From assembly GCA_963693365.1 (NCBI GenBank), contig CAVNZM010000001.1, positions 8,060,001 to 8,124,000 on the forward strand: a stretch of DNA of 64,000 nucleotides, read 5' to 3'. The stretch comes from Amoebidium appalachense (lineage: Eukaryota > Ichthyosporea). Positions 1 to 24,393 of the stretch are shown piece by piece (within the stretch, counting starts at the first letter, position 1; each line of letters starts with the position of its first letter). The position numbers were made by a program, and so were the translations under genes. Below the pieces are notes generated by a model that saw nothing but the letters and a program-made list of their open reading frames with translations, was not told where the DNA came from and did not search any database.

Positions 1-431
1 TAAGTGTCAGCAGATCTGGTTGGCGGCCATGCATCCCCTTACTAATAAACTGTACAACCTTTATCCCCATCTGTCTGCCTCCTAATTCCTTCCCCATCCT
101 TATAACATAACCCAACCGAATATAAAACGTTTGGATTAGATGTCCCCCCCCCCCCCCCGCGTGCCTGCCCGCCCGCCCGGTGCATGATGTGAACAAATTG
201 TTGGAGGGTGATTTTGGTTTGTATTCGACGAGAATTGGGGTCTAGGGAAGCCCTGTTTTTTGTAGGACCGCTCGCGATCGATTCCCCGCCTTCTGTCCTC
301 GGGCCCTCACGCCCTCATCATAGAGTCCCCACACGAGATATTATTTATCCTACTGGCACTTCACATATACCCCATCTATGAATGTTATTTTTCTAAACAT
401 TAGTTAGTGGTGCGTAGAGGCATAATACACC

Positions 432-812
432 ATGTTTAAATCAACGGGAAGGAGCTCTAGGAGCAAGTCAGAGGAGCAGGAAAAGGAGGTGCCAGACTAC
501 AAACTGGTGCCACCTTCTTTGCCCGTCGATAAGTACCCGTATATGGGTACGATAACAAAGAATCACGAAGGAAACCCATACAAATGCCACGACTTTGGTG
601 GCCCATGGTTCGTGTTGCTGGCACATGATGGTGAACAGGATGTTTAATAATGGCAAACACTAGCTGATTATGAGGATTTTGACGATGACGACAGTGGCCC
701 TGCAACGCCTATGCTACAGGCGGAGCCAGAGGTGGGGGCTGATGTGTGGATACCAGGGGTACAAATTGGGGTGGGGGAATTTTCGTGGGTGTGAACAGTG
801 CAGTGCAAGCAC
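432..812 (+). pseudogene. Possible decayed coding sequence with acidic tail
   Basis: A frame opens with ATG at 432, reads 71 residues and stops at TAA-TAA (645-650). The same frame then continues for about 50 codons after the two stops, encoding an acidic stretch (DYEDFDDDDSGPATP) and ending at a TGA near 792-812. Two adjacent stops inside an otherwise protein-like frame suggest a broken gene, or an intron I cannot define. I recognise no domain. It may relate to the 237-residue frame that overlaps and follows. Confidence is low that either is translated. Confidence 0.25.
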
Positions 813-1383
813 CCAGAGGAAGCAAGAGGTAAAGTACCCTACCCACCATGTCTTCAACTTGTTTTTGACTGCTGCAGTATGCAGGACCGTACCGTCAGAC
901 CGTGCAGCCCCGGCCCCACCTGCCGGGCCACCCACTGGCCAGAAGCTAATAATAGCTGCCGCACATGGCCCAGGCCACAGGCGCTGCCTGGGCCAGGCCT
1001 ACAATAGGTGCCAGGACGGGATCCCGGCGGAACATACGGGAGTTACACCGAGCTTCGCCTTCGCCCCGCGGCCGATTGCCGATAGCGGCCACCGTGACGC
1101 ATGCGCATCTGGCTTTTGCGGCGCGGTCACTAATTCTTCAACGAGTGGGTCACTGGAAATAAGAGGTGCAAAGTATATAAGAAAATATACCGCTTCTCTT
1201 GGTGGCAATTACTTTCTTGTAGTGGGGCTGTTGAAAGCCACCATGGTCCAAAACGCCTATCAAGTTCAACGAAACACTGTCTGTTCAAACCCTGACTCCA
1301 AGTCAATTTATCCTGAGGATCCAATCATAACTCTGGTAAACATCTCCACCAATGATATAGGCGCCTTGCACATTCCGATCTAG
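670..1383 (+). CDS. Hypothetical 237-residue open frame
   Basis: An uninterrupted 714-base frame that is not made of simple repeats. Its N-terminal part is rich in Cys and Arg; its C-terminal part (about residues 150-237) has ordinary composition and ends with NDIGALHIPI. I see no recognisable motif. Other frames across 798-1208 are also open, so the coding frame is uncertain. Possible poly(A) signals (AATAAA) occur downstream near 1488 and 1549. It could be an exon of an unrecognised gene or a remnant of a mobile element next to the retrotransposon at 1640. Confidence 0.22.
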   Translation: MRILTMTTVALQRLCYRRSQRWGLMCGYQGYKLGWGNFRGCEQCSASTQRKQEVKYPTHHVFNLFLTAAVCRTVPSDRAAPAPPAGPPTGQKLIIAAAHGPGHRRCLGQAYNRCQDGIPAEHTGVTPSFAFAPRPIADSGHRDACASGFCGAVTNSSTSGSLEIRGAKYIRKYTASLGGNYFLVVGLLKATMVQNAYQVQRNTVCSNPDSKSIYPEDPIITLVNISTNDIGALHIPI

Positions 1384-1648
1384 CCCAGGCTGCCCGGGTT
1401 ATGGCAGCTTGCGGACTCACGGGAACTTCCTTGGCCATTTTTGACGCTAAATTGCTTGGGATAAATACCCCTAAACTTGATTAGGGCCGAATAAATGCCA
1501 TTATATGAGCATTCTTTTCCATTTTCAGGCCTTTATTGTTTTTATGTGAAATAAAAGTGCGCAAGCCTCCCGGCAGACCTGTCCCACGTGTATTCTCATC
1601 CAATCAAAACTTGAAACAAAGTGCTCTGATTGGCTGACAAGGGCTGAC

Positions 1649-3265
1649 ATGCACGATTCTATGCAAGTTGGTGCACAATATGTTGGCTTTATTGATTGGA
1701 AAACTGCTTACGATTCTGTCTCCCCTGGTCTCCTATGGGAAAAGCTTGCTGCACGGGGTGTACCACACTGCATTGGTGTTCTGTTAGAAGCACTCTTGTC
1801 TCAAACCTATGGTAGAGCTGTGGTTAATGGGCATCTTTCATATGGTTTTGCTCGTACTAGAGGTCTCTTGCAGGGTTCATTGCTTAGCCCCTTTTTGTTT
1901 AACCTATTTATAGATGATTTGGCTGTCAAGATTTACGCCGAAAACGATGACCCTATTAATAACTTTCCGCCTGCACTTCTCTATGCTGATGATCTGTCCC
2001 TCCTTGCCCGTACCCCTAGACGCCTGCAAAGATTGTTCGATGTAGTGTCAGAGTGGTGCAAGGCAAACCTTATGATCCTTAACATAGACAAATGTGGTGT
2101 TCTTGTACCTGATATAGCTAACAATTTACACACATTTACATTATCATCTAAACCTGTACCTATAGTTCCAGAATACAAATATCTTGGTGTTCCGGTTGAT
2201 TCTGTTGGTGTTATGTTTCCCCATATGGTCGAAAAGAGGGTAGAGTTGGCTCGTAAGCGGTTAGCTTTCTTCTCGGCTAATATTTTTAAAGACACACCCC
2301 TCCATCCTTCTATTAGACTTACATTTATTCGCACTTTTGTCTTCCCGGCATGTGAATATGGTTTACCCCTTCTCGCCGCCTGGATCAAGAAAGAGAGAAC
2401 TAGAGCGCTTAAACCCTTGGCAAATTTCCTTGAAGCAGAAGTTGCCTCCTTTCTATCTAACAACTGTTGTAAACCTGGGCCTGTAACGCTCTCGATATAT
2501 GGTCTGGTCCCAATAGCTGCTAGAGTATCCTATCTCGCGCTAAAATTCAATAAGCACATAAGCCGCTTAAAGAAGTATTTGCCCTCCCACCCTCTCTTCT
2601 CTATCCGACCTGTCCCCTCCTCACCTCTCCCCTCTTTCCTCCCCTCTCTCTCCCCTTCTCCCCTGGGCACAAATACAAATAAACCCCGCAATAGTGTGTG
2701 TGTGACTTTGGACTGCCACTTACTTATTAAACATGTACACAATCACAAGATAATCACGCAATATAACAAATGGAAAAAGATACCACACGACACTAGACCC
2801 GATGAAAGCATACACCTTGAAAAACTAAGCCTTATGTCTCGTTTTATATATACTGACCGCCTCAACCATATTGCCAAATATGGCACTCGCAAGTGTATAA
2901 CACCTAAATACATATCACCTTCCTGTAGAACTGGTCTTTCTCTAGCTGATGGTATTATTGATCAATTACCACGCTTTTACTGTACACGTGCTATACAGTG
3001 GAGATCTAATAAGTATAAGGTGGCATCATTTGCATGCCCAAACAACACACACACACACCAGTTTAACCGGTCATGTATCGCCAAATGTAGTTTGATAGAC
3101 CACATAATACCGCAACACACACACGTCACATTCACAACAGACACCCAGAAAGATAGCCTACCTGTAAATTACAACATCCTTGATTTTATACTAAACACGC
3201 GTAACTACGACCTGTTTATTAGATGTATTGATTGGCTTGAGAAACACATCACTACAAAATTATAG
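1649..3265 (+). CDS. Reverse transcriptase C-terminal part, non-LTR type
   Basis: A 538-residue frame. Visible reverse transcriptase landmarks, in order, are motif A FIDWKTAYDSV (about residue 14), motif B RGLLQGSLLSPFLFNLFIDD (about 71), the catalytic motif C YADD (about 112) and the following KYLGVPVDS block (about 177). This order and the YADD box identify a non-LTR (LINE-type) polymerase that copies RNA into DNA at the nicked target. The fingers region and any upstream endonuclease are missing. The last 100 residues include SLADGIID and ILDFILNTRNYDLFIRC, which recur in diverged form at 8520-8843. The ATG is only the first one in a truncated frame, so it is probably not a native start. 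Confidence 0.85.
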   Translation: MHDSMQVGAQYVGFIDWKTAYDSVSPGLLWEKLAARGVPHCIGVLLEALLSQTYGRAVVNGHLSYGFARTRGLLQGSLLSPFLFNLFIDDLAVKIYAENDDPINNFPPALLYADDLSLLARTPRRLQRLFDVVSEWCKANLMILNIDKCGVLVPDIANNLHTFTLSSKPVPIVPEYKYLGVPVDSVGVMFPHMVEKRVELARKRLAFFSANIFKDTPLHPSIRLTFIRTFVFPACEYGLPLLAAWIKKERTRALKPLANFLEAEVASFLSNNCCKPGPVTLSIYGLVPIAARVSYLALKFNKHISRLKKYLPSHPLFSIRPVPSSPLPSFLPSLSPSPLGTNTNKPRNSVCVTLDCHLLIKHVHNHKIITQYNKWKKIPHDTRPDESIHLEKLSLMSRFIYTDRLNHIAKYGTRKCITPKYISPSCRTGLSLADGIIDQLPRFYCTRAIQWRSNKYKVASFACPNNTHTHQFNRSCIAKCSLIDHIIPQHTHVTFTTDTQKDSLPVNYNILDFILNTRNYDLFIRCIDWLEKHITTKL

Positions 3266-3272
3266 CGCACGC

Positions 3273-3283
3273 GCACACACACA

Positions 3284-3334
<51 letters not shown>
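3273..3334. repeat. (CA)n microsatellite in retrotransposon 3' UTR
   Basis: A nearly pure CA array of about 30 units lies directly after the reverse transcriptase stop codon and before the poly(A) tail, so it is part of the element. Shorter CA runs also sit inside its coding sequence near 3045 and 3117. Confidence 0.9.
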
Positions 3335-3336
<2 letters not shown>

Positions 3337-3376
3337 CCAGCTGATACCGAGTGTCCCGAGGAGAGCCCCTTTATAA

Positions 3377-3417
<41 letters not shown>

Positions 3418-3766
3418 GGGGAACCCCAACTAATTGATTTCTCCTTATAGTCTTTATGGTGTCTCGTAGAGAAAGTAAACCCTGATATATAGTCACCACC
3501 CGACATCTATGTACGTGATCATGATATACCGCTGAGGGGATATTCCGAGCAAACCCCCCCCCCCCATACCTGAGACTGGTTCTCTTTGCCTCGAGTAAAC
3601 AGCGTAAACCCCCAATATTATATAAACTTGCCTTCGCCATATCCGACCCACATCAAAACACCAAACAGCTCACACAAACACAAGCAACAAAATACATATC
3701 TACCATAACGCCGCAGCCGTTTTCAGTTCTTTTGTGACCACACCAATCTTTTACACCCTTCACTAA

Positions 3767-4570
3767 ATCAAAACCGAAAATGCCATCAAGTCAAATGATC
3801 ACACTTTTCCCGCCTGTGGCGCCTTTTCAGTTCTGCTTGCCGACAATGCCTCGGCTGCCTCCACCCAACGTGTTCGTCGTTCCACAAACCTTTCAACGGG
3901 CGCAACATGGGCCAACCTTGCGTGGGGCAACATCAACGACAGCCCCTCAGGAAAAGACGTCGTTTTTGTGGATATGGACAAGGGTAAGGGCTCTATCCCT
4001 TCGTACAACGCGGCCGGTCAGACCGCCATCTGCTACATGAGCGCAGGCACGGTGGAGAGCTGGCGCTCAGACGCATCCGAACTCAAGCCCTACGTCAGCG
4101 AAAAGTCGAAGTACCCCGGCGAGTCTTGGCTGGACATCACCAAGTGGGAATCCTTCAAAGACATTATGGCTCAGCGTATGGACCGTGCTAAGGCTGCCGG
4201 TTGCGACGGTATGGAAGCAGACAACGTAGACAGTTTCCAAAACGAATGTGTCCCCGGTGTCTCTTCGTCAACTTTGACGAGTGACGAGCTTGACTATGTC
4301 AGGTGGCTGGCAAGCACGGCGCACAACAAGGGACTGAAGATTGGCTTAAAGAACGCACTTGCGCTTATCGATGATGTTTCCGGCGATTTTGACTTTGGCA
4401 TCAACGAGAGTTGCACTCGCTTCAACGAATGCAAGTACTACCAGGCTTTCCATAGCCAAGGAAAGGCCGTTTTTGGTGTTGAATACAGTGCGGGTTCAGC
4501 GGCGTGCTCCCAGGCATCCGAGTATGGTATTAGCATGAAGTACCAGTCTGGTGGGTGGAAGGATTGCTAA
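3767..4570 (+). CDS. GH114 family glycosidase (endo-alpha-1,4-polygalactosaminidase-like), last exon
   Basis: The frame is open from 3767, after an in-frame TAA at 3764, to TAA at 4568. It encodes a TIM-barrel glycosidase of family GH114. Recognisable blocks are VVFVDMDKG, ICYMSAGTVESWRSDA, WLDITKWESFKDIMAQRMD, KAAGCDGMEADNVDSF (acidic residues expected at the active site), GLKIGLKNAL, FDFGINESCTRFNEC and KAVFGVEYSAG. Fungal and bacterial members act on galactosamine-rich polysaccharides outside the cell. There is no ATG before the conserved domain. A splice acceptor (CTTTTCAG, ending 3830) would start the exon in phase 1 with LLADNAS, resembling the end of a signal peptide, so a short upstream exon with the secretion signal is probably missing. 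Family assignment is by memory of motifs. The patchy distribution of GH114 among eukaryotes makes past gene transfer plausible. Confidence 0.83.
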   Translation: MKTENAIKSNDHTFPACGAFSVLLADNASAASTQRVRRSTNLSTGATWANLAWGNINDSPSGKDVVFVDMDKGKGSIPSYNAAGQTAICYMSAGTVESWRSDASELKPYVSEKSKYPGESWLDITKWESFKDIMAQRMDRAKAAGCDGMEADNVDSFQNECVPGVSSSTLTSDELDYVRWLASTAHNKGLKIGLKNALALIDDVSGDFDFGINESCTRFNECKYYQAFHSQGKAVFGVEYSAGSAACSQASEYGISMKYQSGGWKDC

Positions 4571-8417
<3,847 letters not shown>

Positions 8418-8843
8418 TTTAAGACTTACTGCACTACACTCCCACCCCATCCCAACGCAACCAACCTTAACGCAAGCACCCGCATACACAAACCGTTAGT
8501 GCAATATGTTTGCTCCACAGGCCGTGAAAAACGGTCTCTAGCTGATAGTATCGTGGGTTTCCCTAGTGGTTTACTAGCACAGTGGTCTCTTCAATGGCGT
8601 GGTAATCGGTTCCTGATGTTTCCTAGTGGACGGTGGTGCCCTAGTGGGTCACACCCTTGGTGCCGTAGCTGTGCGGGCCGGTGTGTTGTGTTTCCCTTCG
8701 TTCCGTTAGCCACCCAGGCCTTCTTTTCTTCCACACTCCTCACCCACCTATCCACTTCTCGTCACCCTGCACAACACTTTACCATCATTGACTTCCTTCT
8801 TAACACGAGTGATTTTCTCACTGCCCAACTTTGTTTCCAATAG
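8418..8843 (+). mobile_element. Diverged 3' fragment of a second non-LTR retrotransposon
   Basis: The frame ending at 8843 encodes blocks that match the tail of the element at 1640-3416: SLADSIVG corresponds to SLADGIID, LQWRGNRF to IQWRSNKY, and FTIIDFLLNTSDFLTAQLC to the ILDFILNTRNYDLFIRC block. The order and spacing agree. Between them is a Cys-rich segment (CRSCAGRC). The reverse transcriptase core is absent, so only the extreme C-terminal domain survives. No poly(A) tail follows, only a T-run at 8937-8965. Confidence 0.6.
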
Positions 8844-18644
<9,801 letters not shown>

Positions 18645-19678
18645 GTTGCAATTTAGAGACGGGTGTTTCGACACCCCAAAACTAACAAGCTTTGAACGGT
18701 ATCTTTTACTGTATTTAGTATTTCCAAACCGACCAATTATAGAACTGGTGTTACTATGATGGCTGTCGTTATAACATGTCCTTGCTGTGCTGATTGTGTG
18801 ACTAGACTTTTGAGGCCTTACAGCACCTTTATAGGTGTACCCAACGCTGGCGCCAAGAGTGACACGGTTAGCAAGAAAATAGAGGTTGTGCTCCAGCCGA
18901 AGCAAAAGAGACAGGGACATGTGTGTGTTTGATCAAAGCGTGGAATCGTGCACACATGTTTGATCTCTTTCGTAGAATTAGTAGAGCAGGAAGGTGCTGA
19001 CTGAGGTCAGAAGCGTGAGTGACTGTGTTACATGATATATAATAAAGTATAATAGCATGGATGCTGAATGTGTAAGGAACTAAACACAGCACCTGTGCCT
19101 TTCCGGCAGTTCTGTGGTGCAGCCTGAGCTCCGGCCGGGAGAGCTCGGTCCCCTTCCGAAAACCTCCACCAATCAGCAAGTCGTATGGCACTGATGGCGC
19201 AATTGATTAGCTATAAATGACTATTTGGTTGCGCAAACATCATATTTTCCTTGCCAGCTCAGCCGCTCAGGGCTGCTCGATCCGGGTTGCACTGGAATGG
19301 CTTGTCGCCGTGACGGTGTTATCTGTGATACGAGGGGAAGAGCGAAGGGTTGCGACAAATGAGTTTGTTTTGCAACCACTTGGTCACTTCCAGTCGTAAC
19401 TAGTAGATTTTTTAGGTGCCTGTGGAAAGTGGGCTGGTGGACAGTCTTGGCAAAAAAGGGTGAGGTGTGGCGGTTCGATGTTCAGCACACATGTGCATCA
19501 CTATAATGTCTGAAGGAGCATCTTTCTACTGTTTACCTATAATAAACTACGGTGTAGGCGACATTATATTACCTCACTACGCTTTCTGAAAGAGTGAAGT
19601 TCAGAAACCATAGGTGAGAAGAAAGCAAGAAGGAGGTAGACGAGAGAGAAGGGAAGAAAGTACGATACAACAGTCAAC
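18645..19678. promoter_or_regulatory. Shared head-to-head intergenic region of the HAD-like gene and RAD51C
   Basis: About 1 kb separates the two divergent start codons and is relatively free of simple repeats. It includes CCAAT at 19169-19173 and TATAAA at 19212-19217 facing RAD51C, which would leave a 5' leader of roughly 430 bases. A CCAAT element also occurs near 18732. Assignment of these boxes as active is inference. Confidence 0.45.
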
Positions 19679-22600
19679 ATGCAGCGTGCTATTGAAACCT
19701 TCCCTCTTGGGCCCACCCACCGCACCAAACTGCAAAAGGCTGGGTTCAGAACGGCACAGGAAGTCGTCAGCCTCTCACCAGTAGAGTTGGCAAAGGAGTT
19801 GGTAGTCGATAAGGTGGGTGGGTGGTTAAGTGAGTGTGTATGTTTCGCACAGAGGTAGAGAGCATGGTTCAAGTTTTATGTGTTTGGTATGCGCGCAGGT
19901 GATGAAATGGGCGAAAGAAAAGACGGAACACAAGACAATTATGGTGTGGACGGGAAGTTTAAGGGAGAAGTGGCAAGGATTGAAAGGGCAGGGGGGGGGG
20001 GGGGGGGGGGCAAAGGGGCTCGGAAGGGTGGTGTTGGGCGGAGTGTTTACAGAGCGGGCACAGTTGGCGTGGGGGGAAAGGGGAAGGGGGTGGTGGGATA
20101 AGGACGGGTTTTTGAAGGAAGGGTTGTGCTTGCGCGTGTGAGCTCTGGTTGTGTGACTGTTGTGCTTGAGAAACAGATGCAACTGCTGTACGGCTGAGTA
20201 AATATACCCGGTACGTTCATGTTTACTTTTTTTTTTAAAGTCTTAGCTGAAAGTGTTTCGCGAAACTCTTAGAGTGTAGATACAAGCAGCACACCCTTCT
20301 TCTTGCACACAGGAGCAGTATCACCTTGGGCACCCAGCGACTTTTTGGTACATACAAATTTAAGTATGGACACAGGCAACACAGCGGCGATACACAATGT
20401 TGCACGGAAAGGCACGCACCGTTGAAACAATCAAGCCCCAAATACACAAAAAAAAAACACAAAATGGACGCAAAGGTCAAAGACTCTCACATATACCAAA
20501 CACACAAACACACAATACAAACGCATGCACACAAGCACTTACGCACACACACACACACAGACACACGCACACACACGCGCGCGCGCGCAAGCGCACACGC
20601 ACACACAAGGATAGGGCTTAAGCACAGACACAGACCTTAGTATAGATGTAATACCGATATTCTTCTGGTTGCAGGTGCACTATTTGCCCCCTCCCCCCTC
20701 CCCCCTCCCCCTCCCCCCCCCTCCCCCTCCCCCCCCCCCCCCCCCACCTACCCACCCGCTGTTTCGATCGCTCCATGGCCCAATTTTTCATCTCAAACCC
20801 CCCCCCCCACCCCCCCACCCCACCCCCGCCCCCCCACCCCCCTCCCCCCTCCCCCTCCCTCCCCCCCCCCTCCCCCCCCTCCCCCCTCCCTCCCCCCCCC
20901 CTCCCCCCCCCCCCCCCCCCCCACCTCCCCCGGCTCCTTCTCTCCTCCCTTCCTCCCTGTACCTTTTCCCCTCAATCCCCCGCTCCCCCCGCCCCCTTCA
21001 AACACAGGCGGAAGCACTCGAGATTCTAAAAATAGTTCGAGGGGAGAACTGCCTAGCGCCGCCACCCGCACCCCCCAGTGCCCTTACCCTCCTCTCTCGA
21101 GACGCGTCCCTCACGCCCATACCCACCTTCAGCACCCAAATCGACAACCTTTTGTCACCACCCATCTCTACACTTCAACAAGAACACACCTCAACCCAAA
21201 GAACGGGGTTGCTATCAAAGGGGGTGCCGCGGGGATGCGTAACTGAGTTTTGCGGTGCGCCCGGCGTGGGGAAAACTCAACTTGGGCTGCAGTTGGCAGT
21301 GAATGTTCAGTTTCCGAAGGAGGCGGGAGGGGTGGGTGGGGAGTCGGTTTTCATAGACACGGAGGGGAGTTTTGTGGTTGAAAGATTGGCCGAAATCGTA
21401 CAGGCGTCGCTCGATTACATAAGAAGATATGCGAAATTTCAGGCTGGATCCGAGGCCGCGCGAGCGATCGAGAACATGAGTTTGGAGGGGGTGCTTGGTG
21501 GGGTGAACTATTTCCGGGTGCATTCGTATGTGGAGCAGCTGGCTTTGGGGTATCATTTGGAGAGATTTTGCTGCGAAAACCCAAAGGTGTGTGCTTTTTT
21601 TTTGTTACACCCCCTCTCCCCTTCCTTCCTCCCCCCCCCCTCCCCCTCCCCCCCTTTCCCCTCCCCCTCCATCCTCCCCCCCATCCTCCCCCCCCCAGCG
21701 CCCACCCTCCCGGTCCTCTTCTTTGACTTCTTGCCTTTTGCTTTAAAGTTCTTTCTTTTCGTTTTCCTTTTATTTCTTTTCTTTCCTTTCCTTTTTTTTC
21801 CTTCTATCTTTCTTTCCTCCTTTCTTTTTTTTTTTTCGGGGGGAGGGGGGGAGGGGGGGAGGGGGGAACTTGTGTAAGTTTGGAGGTTGTGTTCCCGGGA
21901 GGGTTTAGGGGAACGAGCGCGGAGTTCGGGGGAAGGGGAGGGGGGGAGGGGGGGGGGGGGGGTTAAGGAGGTGGGATACGTTGGTTTGTAGAGGCTTTTT
22001 GTCTCTGTATTTAAAGCGGGGCGTGGAAGCTAATATCAGACTATCAAAAAGTTGGCCAATCCGATTTATGCAACGACATAGCACGATATGCTTTCACTGG
22101 TGCTACAATGTTTTCATAGGAAGTATAAAAAGCAGTAACGGTCTGAGCACTATTGAACTCGCTACAGGTTATGGCTGTGTTTGGCATTTTATGTAATTAC
22201 ACAATGCACCATATGGTCTTTTGAAGTATTTTATCACTTATTTTTAACGCAGGTTAAACTGGTGATAATGGACAGTGTTGCGTTCCATTTCCGCGGTGGC
22301 CACAAGGACATGGCCCTGCGCACCCGCCTGCTCCAAAGCATGGCAAATGCCCTGAGCTCATTGGCTAAGAATCACGGTGTGGCTGTCGTGCTCATGAACC
22401 AGATGACAACAAAGGGTACGTGAATCCCCCCCAATCCCCCCCCCCCTCCCCCCCCCCCCCCTTCCCCAATACCCCCCTCCTCCCCCCCCCCCCCAAAAAA
22501 AAATTTTCTTACTCCTCTTCCCCCCCCCCCCCCCCCTCCCCCCCCTCCCCTCCTGTCACACCCCGTCCCGATCCGGCCCCCACTCTGCCCGTCTCCCCGC

Positions 22601-23598
22601 CAACCTGCCAGTACGGAAGCCTCCACACCCTTAAAGCCTCCACGCCCTTAACCATTGTTTGGCTTTTTCCTTGTTTTTTACTTTGGGCTTTTCTGAGGCA
22701 CTGCACTGCATTCACCCTGCCCCCCCCTCCCCCCTCCCCCTCTCCCCCCTTCCCCTCCCCCCGGAAAGGAAAAACCCCCTATCTGAACTCGAGCCTAGAC
22801 CTTCTCCCCCCCCCCCCCCACCCCCCCCTCCCTCCACACCCCCCCACAAAACCCCAGCCAAACGCACCCTTTGCGTACCAACACACACACACTATGGAAA
22901 ATATTAGTTCTTTCTTGTGGTGTAATGCCATCAATAACTGGTACCTCTCCCCACCTGCGGAATTTAGGATCGGCAAGAGTAATATACTGAATGTGCACAT
23001 CATCCCCCCCCCCCCCCCCCCCCCCCTCCCCCTCCCCCCCCCCCTCCTCCCTGCCTGCCCGCCCGCCCCCTACACCCCCCCCCACACCCACCCACCACCG
23101 CTACCACCAACCGTGGCCCACACCACCCCATACCCCATAACCCCCACCCCAGGCCTCCTTTCCGCCATTTTTTTTTACACAAACCCCTACACTTGTTTCT
23201 ACACTCAAATAATCCCTATTCTTCAAACACTTTGTCTCGACTCCATTATAATATTTTTTTTTTAAACTCTTTATTTCAATCATTTTTTTTCTGCGTCAGG
23301 AGTCGTGTGCGAATTGGTACGTCCTCTACCCACTTATTTCCATATATGGTCACAGTGAGCAGCACGGCCCAATCACAGCTCATCCCTGCCCTTGGTGAGA
23401 GCTGGGGCCATGCATGCACCCATCGGGTGCTTCTTTACTGGAACGACGGTAGCGTCCCCCTCTTCCCCCCTCCCCCACTCACCCAGCCACCAACCAACCC
23501 GCTCACCCACAAAAAAAAGAAAAATGCATTCCGCAGTCAGCATTTTAGGGGATACTTTTGAAGAATTACAACTGAAAGGAGTGGTGGTGGTGGTGGTG

Positions 23599-23671
<73 letters not shown>

Positions 23672-23714
23672 AGGGATTATGTGCAGTTCCTGATCTCGGA
23701 CTGCTTATGATATA

Positions 23715-23762
<48 letters not shown>

Positions 23763-24393
23763 AGCCCGCCCTCCGGACCCCAGCCACACACAAACACGCG
23801 CATGTGAAGGCACACAACCTGCGGGGGTTTATGCACACACATACTTGTGCTTTTGGTGCAGGCTGGGGAGAAAAGGGGGGTAGAGGGGGGGTGGGGGGGG
23901 GGGGGGGGGGGGGGGGTTTTGAATGCGTTAAAAAGTACGAAGTACACAAGAACAAACGGATAACACGATGCAGAATGCAAGCCATACATAAAGAGTATGC
24001 ATAATAAGCAGAGCCCATCCTCAGGGGGGGCCCACGTCATCCACAGGGGGGGGGGGGGGGGGGGTGTCAGGGGGGCTCTGGAAGGTTTGGATGCATGACT
24101 GAGAACAGATTCTGAGTAATAACAGAAAAAGGGAAATTTCGCAGCGGACATTTTCGACCCCAGATCATCCATCTAACATTCAGTTCAGGAGAAAATGTGT
24201 TTCGTGCTTCTCATTCAGAGAGCCGTTCATTTCCTAACCGGCCAGTTTCCGCTCAGGCCAGCGCCGGGCCCGAGTATACAAGTCCCCGGTCCTACGGGAG
24301 GCCACGGTGACCTATGACGTCACGGCCGAGGGGGTTAGGGACCAACAGGCACAGCCGGGGGTAAAGAGGGGCCATGCAGACGTGCTACCATAG
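19679..24393 (+). CDS. RAD51C: DNA repair protein RAD51C (RAD51 paralog), 5 exons, 368 aa
   Basis: Exons: 19679-19813, 21008-21586, 22253-22415, 23356-23448, 24257-24393; total 1107 bases with all phases matching and GT-AG introns. The start MQRAIETFPLGP matches the inner Met region of RAD51C N-termini. Exon 1 and the start of exon 2 (AEALEILKIVRGE) form the helix-hairpin-helix N-domain. Exon 2 holds Walker A GAPGVGKT (residues 128-135) and the GGESVFIDTEGSF block. Exon 3 begins with Walker B KLVIMD (240-245) and ends with VLMNQMTTK. Exon 4 has LIPALGESWGHACTHRV and exon 5 ARVYKSPVLREATVTYDV. The length is close to human RAD51C (376). RAD51C works with XRCC3 or in the BCDX2 complex to load and remodel RAD51 filaments in homologous recombination. 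A Pro-rich linker (APPPAPPSA) between N-domain and core looks lineage-specific. Confidence 0.93.
23931..24050 (+). repeat. Dispersed repeat copy A, in the last RAD51C intron
   Basis: Carries the 16-base core AGAGCCCATCCTCAGG (24010-24025), preceded by a GCATAC/GTATGC-like segment and by AAGTACGAAGTACAC-like sequence. It shares these with copies at 59276-59376 (same strand) and 40191-40330 (opposite strand). Confidence 0.65.

Larger units (their letters stand above)
1640..3416 (+). mobile_element. 5'-truncated non-LTR retrotransposon (LINE-like)
   Basis: The element has the C-terminal two-thirds of a reverse transcriptase frame (1649-3265), a short 3' untranslated region with a (CA)n array (about 3273-3334), and a 38-base A-run at 3379-3416. 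The endonuclease and the first reverse transcriptase blocks are absent: the frame begins just before the motif A region, which is typical of 5' truncation during target-primed insertion. I looked for matching short target-site duplications flanking it and found no convincing pair. A second related 3' fragment lies at 8418-8843. Confidence 0.85.
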
